Shown here piece after piece: positions 16,604-24,988 of a DNA stretch of 62,855 nucleotides (position 1 is its first letter; every line of letters begins with the position of its first letter). Where the stretch lies: the NCBI RefSeq assembly GCF_000241305.1, contig NZ_BAEH01000095.1, positions 1 to 62,855 on the forward strand, in the 5' to 3' direction. The notes under the pieces are model-generated. The model saw only the letters and a program-made list of their open reading frames with translations, was not told where the DNA came from and made no database searches. A program made the position numbers and the translations under genes. Source of the DNA: Gordonia effusa NBRC 100432 (GTDB lineage Bacteria; Actinomycetota; Actinomycetes; Mycobacteriales; Mycobacteriaceae).

Positions 16604-17380
16604 ATGTCGAAGAGGATTCTCATAACTGGCGCGAGCTCGGGATTTGGTCGCGGTACCGCATTAGCCCTGGCCGCGCAGGGACACCGGGTAATCGCCGGTG
16701 CCGAGACCTGGCCGCAGGTGCGTAGCCTGCGGTCGGACGCCGCGGATGCCGGCGTGGAACTCAAAGTGATCAAGCTCAACCTCCTTGACGCCATCGATCT
16801 CGAACGTGCGGGTTCGTTCGACGTAGACGTACTGGTACTTAACGCCGGAATCATGGAAGGCGGGTCGATCGTCGATGTTCCGCTGCAACGAGCGCGAGAG
16901 TCGTTTGATGTCAATGTGTTTGGACACATGCAACTGGTTCAGTCGATCGTGCCGGAGATGGTGAAGAGGAAGAGCGGAAAGGTGGTGTGGACTTCGTCTA
17001 TGGGCGGGATCCTCGTGGTGCCGTTCCTGGGCGTCTACTGCGCGACGAAGCACGCCATCGAGGCGATTGCGGGATCGATGAAGGCAGAGTTGGAGCCATA
17101 CGGAGTCAAGGTTGCCACCATCAACCCGGGCGTTTTCGGCACCGGTTTCAATGACACTGGCGCGGAAAGCTACGAGCAGTGGTACAACGCCGCGACAGCT
17201 GTGGTCCCGATGCCGGACTTCAGCGCGAGCCTCGACGGGCAGGCGGATCCACAAGAGATGATCGACGCGATGGTCGAAGTGATCCCGGCGGACGAGCACT
17301 TGTATAGAACGATGCGCCCGCTCGACACCATCGAGGCGGCCAAGCAGTGGCAGGCTACCGAGTGGAGTCAGAATGCCTGA
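16604..17380 (+). CDS. SDR family oxidoreductase 3
   Basis: This 258-aa classical SDR has TGASSGFGRG at residues 8-17, LNAG, a Ser in WTSSMGG and YCATKHA as YxxxK. AGGAAG precedes ATG 16604. Its stop overlaps the GlcG-family gene by 8 nt (ATGCCTGA), so the two are translated together and are followed by their presumed TetR regulator. The substrate cannot be read. Confidence 0.88.
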   Translation: MSKRILITGASSGFGRGTALALAAQGHRVIAGAETWPQVRSLRSDAADAGVELKVIKLNLLDAIDLERAGSFDVDVLVLNAGIMEGGSIVDVPLQRARESFDVNVFGHMQLVQSIVPEMVKRKSGKVVWTSSMGGILVVPFLGVYCATKHAIEAIAGSMKAELEPYGVKVATINPGVFGTGFNDTGAESYEQWYNAATAVVPMPDFSASLDGQADPQEMIDAMVEVIPADEHLYRTMRPLDTIEAAKQWQATEWSQNA

Positions 17381-17774
17381 AGCAAAGAATATTGAAATCG
17401 ATGTGGCACATCAGATTATCGAGCGTGGTCGTGAAGCGGCCGCCCAACTGGGGCTCAACGCGGTGATCGCGATTCTCGACACCGGTGCCAACCTTGTTGC
17501 TTTCGCTCGGATGGACGGGGCCTGGTTGGCCTCCAATGATCTCGCGATCGCGAAGGCCCGGACCTCGGTGATGTTCCAGGCCCCCAGTGAAGCTCTGGGT
17601 CTGCCACTCGTGTTGGGGCAGCCCGCACCTCATTTCGATCACCTCAACGGTGGTTTGTTGTTGATGGGAGGCGGCCACCCAATAGTCGAGGACGGAGTGC
17701 TCGTCGGGGCGGTGGGTGTCTCGGGTGGCACGCCTGAACAGGACGCTGAGGTGGCCCGTTCGGCGCTGCGCTAA
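17373..17774 (+). CDS. GlcG/HbpS-family haem-binding-like protein
   Basis: This 133-aa protein has the DUF336 core: a helix with VIERGREAAAQLG, NAVIAILDTGANLVAFARMDG (shortened: DTGANLVAFARMDGAW), and a glycine-rich C-terminus (GALRLMGGGHPI-like LLMGGGHPIVEDG, AVGVSGGTPEQD). Family members bind haem or act beside diol and glycolate genes; the precise role is unclear. There is no signal peptide, so it is cytoplasmic, unlike HbpS. It is coupled to SDR3. Confidence 0.82.
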   Translation: MPEAKNIEIDVAHQIIERGREAAAQLGLNAVIAILDTGANLVAFARMDGAWLASNDLAIAKARTSVMFQAPSEALGLPLVLGQPAPHFDHLNGGLLLMGGGHPIVEDGVLVGAVGVSGGTPEQDAEVARSALR

Positions 17775-17809
17775 TTCCGTTGCCGTGCGTTGGCGATAGG
17801 GTGGCCTAA

Positions 17810-18391
17810 ATGCCTCCGGATTCCGCAGCCACCAAGGCGCGTCTACTCCAGGCGGCCGTGGAAGAGTTCGCCGCGCACGGCCTGGCCGGCGCGCGAGTCG
17901 ATAGGATCGCGTCGGCGGCGGGTGTGAACAAACGGTCGATATATGTGTACTTCACCAATAAAGAGACACTGTTCGACAAGGTAGTGAGTCAGTCGGTAAG
18001 TCAGATCTCGCTTGATGTTCCGTTCACGGCCGGCGATCTTCCGCGGTACGCGGGAGCTCTCTTCGACTATTTGGTCGAGCATCCCGAGCATCTTCGCCTT
18101 GCCGCCTGGTCGCGACTTGAGTGGCCAACCGCAAAGTCCGACGCGGTCGATGGCTACCGTGCGAAGGTCGATCAAATGGCGGCGAACGCGACCGGTCACT
18201 CAATTGCGGCGGAACTCGATCCGGTCGATGCGCTCGCTCTGCTACTCGGCATGGTGACCTCGTGGTTCTACGCATCACCGACTCTGCGCGCGCTGAGCGC
18301 CGACGAGCCCCTCTCGCCGGAACGGCTGCGCGACCATCGTTCCGCGCTCATGGCCACAGTGGCCGTCTGGGCCGGTCCGCGACCCGCGTGA
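17810..18391 (+). CDS. TetR/AcrR family regulator of the SDR-GlcG pair
   Basis: This 193-aa TetR protein has its helix-turn-helix in VDRIASAAGVNKRSIYVYF (about 30-48) and a tetracyclin repressor-like C-terminal domain. It follows GlcG by 35 nt. The paired TAACTAGTTA-type sites upstream of SDR3 are its likely operators (inference from position). Confidence 0.82.
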   Translation: MPPDSAATKARLLQAAVEEFAAHGLAGARVDRIASAAGVNKRSIYVYFTNKETLFDKVVSQSVSQISLDVPFTAGDLPRYAGALFDYLVEHPEHLRLAAWSRLEWPTAKSDAVDGYRAKVDQMAANATGHSIAAELDPVDALALLLGMVTSWFYASPTLRALSADEPLSPERLRDHRSALMATVAVWAGPRPA

Positions 18392-18577
18392 TTCCTCTTG
18401 CCGCCCTTGGATATTCGGATACGCGGATCGCGCAAGAGCTGACCTGACCCGATATGCCGGGAAGAGCTACCCGCGGGGGACGCGATGAGTAAACCCTGCG
18501 CGTCGGATCGCCGAGAGCCGGCAATGCCCGCTCGGCGGAGCGGATTGCTCGGATAGCCTGCGGGCTAGAGTAAGCGC

Positions 18578-20299
18578 ATGTACGGAGTCCTCCTGAACCC
18601 CAAGACCAACGATTACTCCCAGTTCGACCCTGAGACTCGCAGGTTGTTGCGTGCGACGATCGACTTCTTCGAGTCCTACGGCAAACAACGATTGCTGCAG
18701 GCAGACCTCAACGCCGAGTGGGTCGCCGATTTCCTGGAGTTTCAGAAGAAAGAGAAGTTGTTCGCTACTTTCCTTACCCCGTCGGCCAATGCCGACGGCG
18801 ATGAGAATCGACGCTGGGACGGCGCCCGGAACGCGGCGCTGAGCGAGATCTTCGGCTTCTACGGCTTGCCCTACTGGTACGCCGAACAGGTGACCATCCT
18901 GGGCCTCGGTCCGATCTGGATGTCCGATAACAAGGTGGCGAAAGCTAAAGCAGCACAACAACTTACCGACGGTGAGGTGATGGCTTTCGGTCTGTCCGAG
19001 CGATCGCACGGCGCCGATGTCTACAGCACGGATATGATCCTCACTCCGAGTGCGGAGTCGGGCGGCTTCACCGCGTCGGGTACCAAGTACTACATCGGAA
19101 ACGGCAACGTCGCGGGCATGGTGTCGGTCTTCGGACGTCGCGCCGACGTCGACGGTCCCGAAGGTTATGTGTTCTTCGCTGTCGACAGCCGGCATCCCAA
19201 TTACGAACTCATCGACAACGTGGTGCATGGGCAAATGTACGTGTCGACCTTCTCGCTAAATGACTACCCGGTATCCGCGGACGACGTACTCCACACCGGG
19301 CCGGAGGCTTTTGCCGCAGCGCTCAATACGGTCAACGTCGGAAAATTCAATCTGTGTCACGGCTCGATCGGCATGGCTACCCACTCGCTGTACGAGGCAA
19401 TCACCCACGCCAACAACCGAATTCTCTATGGGAATCCGGTTACTGATTTCTCCCATGTGCAGGGCAATTTCGTCGACGCGTTCGCGCGGCTTTCGGCGAT
19501 GAAACTGTTCAGTGACCGCGCCGTCGACTACTTCCGCAGCGCAAGCCTCGATGACCGCCGCTATCTGCTGTTCAATCCAGTGACCAAGTCCAAGGTGACC
19601 TCCGAAGGCGAGACCGTGATGACCTTGCTGCTCGACGTCGTCGCGGCCAAGGGGTACGAGAAGAACACCTACTTCCACCAGGCCAACCGCTATACCGGCT
19701 GGCTCCCGCGGTTGGAGGGAACAGTGCATGTCAACGTCGCGCAGATCCTCAAGTTCATGCCGAACTACCTGTTCAACCCGGTTGAGTACCCGGTGATCGG
19801 CACCCGCCTCGACGCCAGCGACGACTCCTTCTTCTTCGCGCAGGGCCCGGTCGGAGGGGCGGCGAAGATCCGTTTCGCGGATTGGACCAAGGCGTACGAA
19901 TCACGTTTGGACGTGCCGAATGTCGCGGTCTTTTACGAGCAGGCCAAGGCGTTGCAGGAGCTGTTGCTCACCGCGGCACCGAGCGCTGAGCAGCAGAAGG
20001 ATCTCGACTTCGTCCTCAACATCGGACACCTATTCTCGCTTATCGTCTACGGCCAGTTGATCATTGAGCAGGCCGCGAACACCGGACTCGATGTCGACGT
20101 GCTCAACCGGATCTTCGACTTCCAGATTCGCGACTTCTCCGGCTACGCGATCGCGCTGTACGGGAAGCCCTCTGCGACGCAGGCCCAGCAGGAATGGGCG
20201 GTTGGCGCGGTTCGTCGGCCGGTCGCTGACGCGGCCTCCTTCGACCGGGTGTGGCAACAAGTGAAGGCGCTCGATGGCGCATACGTGATGCCGGGCTGA
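18578..20299 (+). CDS. acyl-CoA dehydrogenase
   Basis: This 573-aa protein has a FadE-type N-terminal helical domain, a middle domain with AFGLSERSHGADV and SGTKYYIGNGNVAG, and a C-terminal domain in which LPRLEGTVHVN fits the catalytic Glu region (EGT). It is longer than a typical 380-aa FadE because of an extra C-terminal helical portion, as in ACX/FadE9-like proteins. It should oxidise an acyl-CoA at C2-C3 using FAD. It stands alone between the TetR gene and a convergent reductase. The 186-bp upstream region shows no other gene. Confidence 0.85.
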   Translation: MYGVLLNPKTNDYSQFDPETRRLLRATIDFFESYGKQRLLQADLNAEWVADFLEFQKKEKLFATFLTPSANADGDENRRWDGARNAALSEIFGFYGLPYWYAEQVTILGLGPIWMSDNKVAKAKAAQQLTDGEVMAFGLSERSHGADVYSTDMILTPSAESGGFTASGTKYYIGNGNVAGMVSVFGRRADVDGPEGYVFFAVDSRHPNYELIDNVVHGQMYVSTFSLNDYPVSADDVLHTGPEAFAAALNTVNVGKFNLCHGSIGMATHSLYEAITHANNRILYGNPVTDFSHVQGNFVDAFARLSAMKLFSDRAVDYFRSASLDDRRYLLFNPVTKSKVTSEGETVMTLLLDVVAAKGYEKNTYFHQANRYTGWLPRLEGTVHVNVAQILKFMPNYLFNPVEYPVIGTRLDASDDSFFFAQGPVGGAAKIRFADWTKAYESRLDVPNVAVFYEQAKALQELLLTAAPSAEQQKDLDFVLNIGHLFSLIVYGQLIIEQAANTGLDVDVLNRIFDFQIRDFSGYAIALYGKPSATQAQQEWAVGAVRRPVADAASFDRVWQQVKALDGAYVMPG

Positions 20300-20323
20300 T
20301 CGAGAGTCACCCTAGTTCGACGA

Positions 20324-20390
20324 AATATCGTCCCCGTGAGTGCCATCGGAGGGCATATTGCCCTTCAAGGTGCCTGACGGGGACGATATT
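20324..20390. terminator. nested inverted repeat between convergent genes
   Basis: Perfect 14-bp arms AATATCGTCCCCGT (20324-20337) and ACGGGGACGATATT (20377-20390) enclose 39 nt that include an inner AGGGC-ATATT-GCCCT hairpin. It lies between the acyl-CoA dehydrogenase stop and the stop of the opposite reductase, so it most simply acts as a bidirectional terminator. The long perfect arms and inner hairpin also look like a small mobile palindromic element. Confidence 0.6.
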
Positions 20391-20406
20391 CTCTCGTGCA
20401 CCGGCT

Positions 20407-21651
20407 TTATCCGAGACGGCTGAGCGGCGTTCTGGTGTCGGCCACCTGAATCGGGTCCACGGCCTTACGTGACCGGATAAGAGCTTTGACGTCGTCGGTG
20501 ACATCCCAGACGTTGACGTTCATCCCGGCAAGAACCCGCCGGTCCGCGTCGAGCCAGAATGCGACAAACTCGCGCTTGGCCTGGTCGCCGCGGATGACCA
20601 CCGAGTCGTACGACGGTGCATACCCCACGTATTCCATGCCGAGGTCGTATTGATCGGTGAAGAAATAGGGGAGGGTGTCGTAAACGTCGGTGCCGCCGAG
20701 CGCGGCTGCGGCAGCGACCGCGGGTTGATTGAGCGCATTCGCCCAGTGTTCGGTGCGAATTCTGGTGTCGTAGAAGGGATTCTCGGCCGCGGCGATGTCG
20801 CCGACCGCGTACACGTCCGGATCGCTGGCTCGCAGAGACGCATTCACCGCGACCCCGCCATCGGCGATGTCGAGGCCGGCTTCGCGGGCGATATCGATAT
20901 TGGGGGCGGCTCCGACCGCGACCAGCACGGCGTCGGCGTTGATCTGCGTACCGTCCGATAGTCGTAGGCCACGTGCCCGACCGTCGGTCGTGGTGATTTC
21001 GGCAACTGATGAATCAAAGCGGAAGTCGACGTTGTGCTCGCGGTGCAGACCCGCGAATACGTCACCCAGCTCACGCCCGAGGGCCGCCTGTAGTGGCAGC
21101 GTGGCGGACTCGACGATGGTGACCGCTACGCCGGCAGCTCGGGCCGCAGCGGCGACCTCTAGTCCGATCCAGCCGGCGCCGATGACCGCTAGCGACGAGC
21201 CGGCGGTAAGCGCGTGTTTGATTTCCCGTGCCTGATCGACGGTTCGCAGATAGTACACCCCGGCGGCGTCGGCACCTGGAAAAGGTGGGTGCTTCGATGA
21301 CGAGCCGGTCGCCAGGATGAGTTTGTCGTAGCTCAGAGTGTCACCGTCAGCGAGGGTGACTCGGTTGGTGTCAGTGTCGATTGCGTTCACGGTCTGGCCC
21401 AGTCGCAGTTCGACCTTGTTCTCGCGGTACCAGGCGCTGTCGTGGACGGTGAAGTCGGCGAGGTGTTTATGCCCGGTGAGTACGTCTTTGGATAGTGGCG
21501 GTCGTTCGTAGGGCAGATGTCGCTCACTGCCGATAAGTGTGATTGCTCCGTCAAAACCATTGTCGCGCAGTGCTTCTGCGGACTTCGCGCCGGCCAGTCC
21601 GGCTCCGACGACAACGATTGCCTCTGGTGCTTGCGAACGTGAAACAGCCAT
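20407..21651 (-). CDS. NAD(P)H-dependent ferredoxin/rubredoxin reductase
   Basis: This 414-aa flavoprotein begins at ATG 21651 (MAVSRSQAP) after GGTGA; the longer frame to 21741 would run through the mscR ribosome-binding site. It has FAD motif VVVGAGLAGAKSAE, PYERPPLSK, the NAD(P)H motif VIGAGWIGLEVAA, and DVYAVGDIAA, the hallmark set of putidaredoxin/ThcD-type reductases. It would pass electrons to a ferredoxin for a P450 or dioxygenase; no such partner is adjacent. It is divergent from mscR. Confidence 0.88.
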   Translation of the reverse strand: MAVSRSQAPEAIVVVGAGLAGAKSAEALRDNGFDGAITLIGSERHLPYERPPLSKDVLTGHKHLADFTVHDSAWYRENKVELRLGQTVNAIDTDTNRVTLADGDTLSYDKLILATGSSSKHPPFPGADAAGVYYLRTVDQAREIKHALTAGSSLAVIGAGWIGLEVAAAARAAGVAVTIVESATLPLQAALGRELGDVFAGLHREHNVDFRFDSSVAEITTTDGRARGLRLSDGTQINADAVLVAVGAAPNIDIAREAGLDIADGGVAVNASLRASDPDVYAVGDIAAAENPFYDTRIRTEHWANALNQPAVAAAAALGGTDVYDTLPYFFTDQYDLGMEYVGYAPSYDSVVIRGDQAKREFVAFWLDADRRVLAGMNVNVWDVTDDVKALIRSRKAVDPIQVADTRTPLSRLG

Positions 21652-21734
21652 AAGTTCACCGTACGCCGCACCACATCGTCGCGGGTGGTGGTTGGGTAGG
21701 GTTGAGCAGACGCGACAACCAGGAGGAAGTATCG

Positions 21735-22826
21735 ATGTCACAGACCGTTCGCGGAGTCATCTCCCGCAGCAAGAAGGCTCCAACCGAACTCGTCGACATC
21801 GTGATTCCTGATCCCGGTGCACGCGACGTCGTCGTCGATATCAAGGCATGCGGCGTCTGCCATACCGACCTCGCGTACCGCGAAGGTGGGATCAACGACG
21901 AGTACCCCTTCCTGCTCGGTCACGAGGCGGCAGGCATCGTCGAGTCGGTCGGCTCCGACGTGACGCATGTCGAGGTGGGCGACTTCGTCGTGCTCAACTG
22001 GCGTGCCGTATGCGGTGAGTGCCGGGCGTGTAAGCGCGGTCGTCCGTGGTACTGCTTCGACACTTTCAACGCTAGTACGCCGATGACCCTCACCGATGGC
22101 ACCGAACTCACCCCCGCGCTGGGAATCGGCGCGTTCGCCGACAAGACGCTGGTGCACGAATTGCAGTGCACCAAGGTCAGTTCCGATGTCGATCCCGCGG
22201 TGGCCGGCCTGCTGGGCTGCGGTGTGATGGCTGGCCTCGGCGCGGCGATGAACACCGGTGGTGTGGGACGCGGTGATTCGGTTGCGGTGATTGGCTGTGG
22301 AGGTGTTGGCGACGCCGCCATTGCCGGCGCGAAGCTTGCCGGCGCCACCACGATCATCGCCATCGATCGTGATGCTGCGAAGCTGGAGTGGGCCACAGAC
22401 CTAGGCGCAACCCACACCATCGACGGGTCGGTCGTGGAGGATGTCGTTGCCGCAGTACAGGAATTGACCGACGGCAACGGCGCAGATGTCGTGGTGGACG
22501 CGGTCGGTCGGCCAGAAACTTATGAAACAGCTTTCTACGCAAGGGATCTCGCGGGAGTGGTAGTGCTCGTCGGTGTTCCGACGCCGGAGATGAAGCTGGA
22601 ACTTCCGCTGGTTGACTTCTTCTCTCGCGGTGGTGCGTTGAAGTCGTCGTGGTACGGCGATTGCCTGCCTGAACGAGACTTTCCGATGCTCATCGACCTG
22701 TACCAGCAAGGCCGGCTGCCGCTCGACAAGTTCGTCACCGAGCGGGTCGGTCTCACCGATATCGAGGCCGCGTTCGAGGCGATGGAAGGCGGCAAGGTAC
22801 TGCGATCGGTGGTGGAGTTCTCGTGA
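21735..22826 (+). CDS. mscR: S-(hydroxymethyl)mycothiol dehydrogenase / S-nitrosomycothiol reductase
   Basis: This 363-aa zinc alcohol dehydrogenase starts at ATG 21735 with an AGGAGG site. Catalytic zinc ligands are Cys42 (GVCHTD), His63-Glu64 (GHEAAG) and a later Cys (GLLGCGVM). Structural zinc Cys are C93, C96, C99 and C107. The Rossmann motif is GCGGVGDAA. The sequence and the following MBL-fold gene match the mycobacterial MscR/Rv2259-Rv2260 pair. It oxidises mycothiol-bound formaldehyde and can reduce S-nitrosomycothiol. Confidence 0.9.
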   Translation: MSQTVRGVISRSKKAPTELVDIVIPDPGARDVVVDIKACGVCHTDLAYREGGINDEYPFLLGHEAAGIVESVGSDVTHVEVGDFVVLNWRAVCGECRACKRGRPWYCFDTFNASTPMTLTDGTELTPALGIGAFADKTLVHELQCTKVSSDVDPAVAGLLGCGVMAGLGAAMNTGGVGRGDSVAVIGCGGVGDAAIAGAKLAGATTIIAIDRDAAKLEWATDLGATHTIDGSVVEDVVAAVQELTDGNGADVVVDAVGRPETYETAFYARDLAGVVVLVGVPTPEMKLELPLVDFFSRGGALKSSWYGDCLPERDFPMLIDLYQQGRLPLDKFVTERVGLTDIEAAFEAMEGGKVLRSVVEFS

Positions 22827-23449
22827 GCGCACGTATCGATCGGGTAGTGACGTCGGGAACGTTCTCGCTCGACGGCGGTACGTGGGACGTCGATAACAAC
22901 ATCTGGCTGATCGGCGACGACGAAGAGGTCGTCATCATCGACGCTGCTCATCAGGCCGAGCCGATCCTCGACGCCGTCGGCGGCCGGACCGTGAAGGCCA
23001 TTGTGCTGACCCATGGTCACAATGATCACGTGACCGTCGCACCGGAATTGGCTTCAGCTACCGGTGCGCCGATGTTGCTGCACTCGGGTGATGAAATGCT
23101 TTGGCAGCAAACACATCCCGACGTAGACCACGGCGAGCTCACCGATGGCCAACGCATCGACGTCGGCGGCGTCGAGTTGGAGATCATTAACACTCCGGGC
23201 CATTCACCCGGTTCGTGTGTGGTTTACGTCCCCGCACTCGGCACGCTGTTCTCCGGCGACACTCTGTTCCACGGTGGGCCGGGAGCTACGGGTCGATCCT
23301 TCTCCAGTTTCGACACCATCATCGAATCGATTCGTCAACGGCTACTTGCGCTTCCGCCGGAAACTGTAGTCAATACCGGGCATGGTGATTCGACGACTAT
23401 CGGCGACGAGGCTCCACATCTGGAGGAATGGATCGCGCGCGGGAGCTGA
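22823..23449 (+). CDS. MBL-fold hydrolase coupled to mscR
   Basis: This 208-aa metallo-beta-lactamase-fold protein has THGHNDH at residues 63-69 (His64, His66, Asp68, His69), NTPGHSPGS and FSGDTLF. It overlaps mscR by GTGA. As a glyoxalase II-like thioesterase it probably hydrolyses the S-formylmycothiol product, completing formaldehyde detoxification; that step is inferred from neighbourhood. Confidence 0.87.
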   Translation: MSARIDRVVTSGTFSLDGGTWDVDNNIWLIGDDEEVVIIDAAHQAEPILDAVGGRTVKAIVLTHGHNDHVTVAPELASATGAPMLLHSGDEMLWQQTHPDVDHGELTDGQRIDVGGVELEIINTPGHSPGSCVVYVPALGTLFSGDTLFHGGPGATGRSFSSFDTIIESIRQRLLALPPETVVNTGHGDSTTIGDEAPHLEEWIARGS

Positions 23450-23489
23450 GGTCAGCGACTACCAGGAGACCAGGTCGAGAAATAGGGGT

Positions 23490-23539
23490 GTGCGCCCGGC
23501 AGCCTTGCCGGATTTCGGCTTGGAAACCACGGGGCGCAC
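23490..23539. terminator. stem-loop after the mscR-MBL operon
   Basis: Outer arms GTGCGCCC (23490-23497) and GGGCGCAC (23532-23539) flank an inner hairpin CCGGCA-gcct-TGCCGG (23496-23511), which would compete with part of the outer stem. It lies in the 177-nt gap before the MHS transporter and fits a terminator. There is no U-tract, as is usual in actinobacteria. Confidence 0.4.
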
Positions 23540-23626
23540 CGGCAATACCGGCCACTGCCGCGAATGACGCATCCACTTGGTGGCATAGTCAGCATCGCGC
23601 TGGAGGTGACGTTGTAATCTCAGCCG

Positions 23627-24985
23627 GTGACAGACACAGTCAAGCCAGCCGTCGCCGCACCGCCGGTCCCTCGCAGCCGCATCGTCATCGCGTCAATGGT
23701 CGGCACGAGTATCGAGTTCTTCGACTTCTACATCTACGCGACCGCGGCAGTCTTGGTTTTCCCGACGCTGTTCTTCCCGAAGGGCAACGACACCGCGGCG
23801 TTGCTGTCGTCGTTCGCGACTTTTGGCCTGGCCTTCGTTGCCCGACCTATCGGCTCGATGGTGTTCGGCCACTTCGGCGATCGGATTGGTCGCAAGGCGA
23901 CGCTCGTCGGCTCACTGCTCACGATGGGCGTCGCCACGTTCATCATCGGCCTGTTGCCAACCTTCGCCACAGTGGGCTATTTGGCTCCGGTCTTGCTCGC
24001 GCTGATGCGGTTCTGCCAGGGGCTCGGTCTGGGCGGCGAATGGTCCGGTGCGGCGCTGTTGGCCACCGAGACGGCGGCGAAAGGTAAACGCGGCTGGGCG
24101 GCCATGTGGCCGCAGCTGGGTGCGCCCATTGGATTCTTCTTCGCCAATGGTCTCTTCCTGCTGCTGATGAACCTGCTGGACTTCGACGCCAAGACCGCCG
24201 CGAGCAACCATGCCTTCCTTACGTGGGGTTGGCGAGTGCCGTTCCTGGCCAGCGCGGTCATCGTTGCCGTCGGTCTCTACGTGCGGCTCAAACTTACCGA
24301 GACACCGGTCTTCACCCAGGCGGTAGCCGAAGGCAAGAAGGTGCGAGCGCCGCTGGCCGAAGTGGTGAGAACGTCGTGGCGCCAGTTGATCATCGGTACC
24401 TTCGTGATGCTCGCGACCTACACGCTGTTCTACGTGGTGACCACCTGGACGACGTCATACGGAACCGGCAAGGTTGTCGATGCGTCCGGTATCAAGTTGG
24501 ATATTTCCTACACGGATTTCCTTGGCATGCAGCTTATTTCGGTGTTGTTCTTCGCTGGTTTCGTACCGGTATCGGGGCGGCTGGCCGACCGTTTCGGACG
24601 ACGGCCCGTACTCCTGATCATCACCGCCGGAATCATCGCCTTCGGTATCTCCTTCGGGTGGTTCATCAATCCATCCGACGTCAACGACACCGTGATGCTG
24701 GCCTTCCTCATCGTCGGAATGACGTTGATGGGCCTAACTTTTGGACCGATGAGCGCCGTGTTGCCCGAGCTGTTCCCGACGAATGTCCGCTACACGGGTT
24801 CGGGAATCGCATACAATTTCGCGTCCATCATCGGCGCGGCCGTGGCACCTTTCATCGCCACCTGGTTGGTACATAGCTACGGTGTCGCGTGGGTAGGTGT
24901 CTATCTCGCGATAGCCGGAGCGCTGACATTCGTGGCGATCTGCGCGGTCAAGGAGACCCGCGATGTGGAACTGAGCGAGGTCTGA
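23627..24985 (+). CDS. MFS transporter, metabolite:H+ symporter (MHS) family
   Basis: This 452-aa, 12-helix transporter starts at GTG 23627. It shows the MHS hallmarks: IEFFDFYIYATAAVLVFP at TM1, GHFGDRIGRK in loop 2-3, RFCQGLGLGGEWSGA at TM4-5, and LTETPVF after TM6. Relatives carry dicarboxylates, shikimate, osmolytes or aromatic acids; the substrate here is open. It is followed after 3 nt by the SulP gene, suggesting a transporter operon continuing into ligB. Confidence 0.87.
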   Translation: MTDTVKPAVAAPPVPRSRIVIASMVGTSIEFFDFYIYATAAVLVFPTLFFPKGNDTAALLSSFATFGLAFVARPIGSMVFGHFGDRIGRKATLVGSLLTMGVATFIIGLLPTFATVGYLAPVLLALMRFCQGLGLGGEWSGAALLATETAAKGKRGWAAMWPQLGAPIGFFFANGLFLLLMNLLDFDAKTAASNHAFLTWGWRVPFLASAVIVAVGLYVRLKLTETPVFTQAVAEGKKVRAPLAEVVRTSWRQLIIGTFVMLATYTLFYVVTTWTTSYGTGKVVDASGIKLDISYTDFLGMQLISVLFFAGFVPVSGRLADRFGRRPVLLIITAGIIAFGISFGWFINPSDVNDTVMLAFLIVGMTLMGLTFGPMSAVLPELFPTNVRYTGSGIAYNFASIIGAAVAPFIATWLVHSYGVAWVGVYLAIAGALTFVAICAVKETRDVELSEV

Positions 24986-24988
24986 GTC

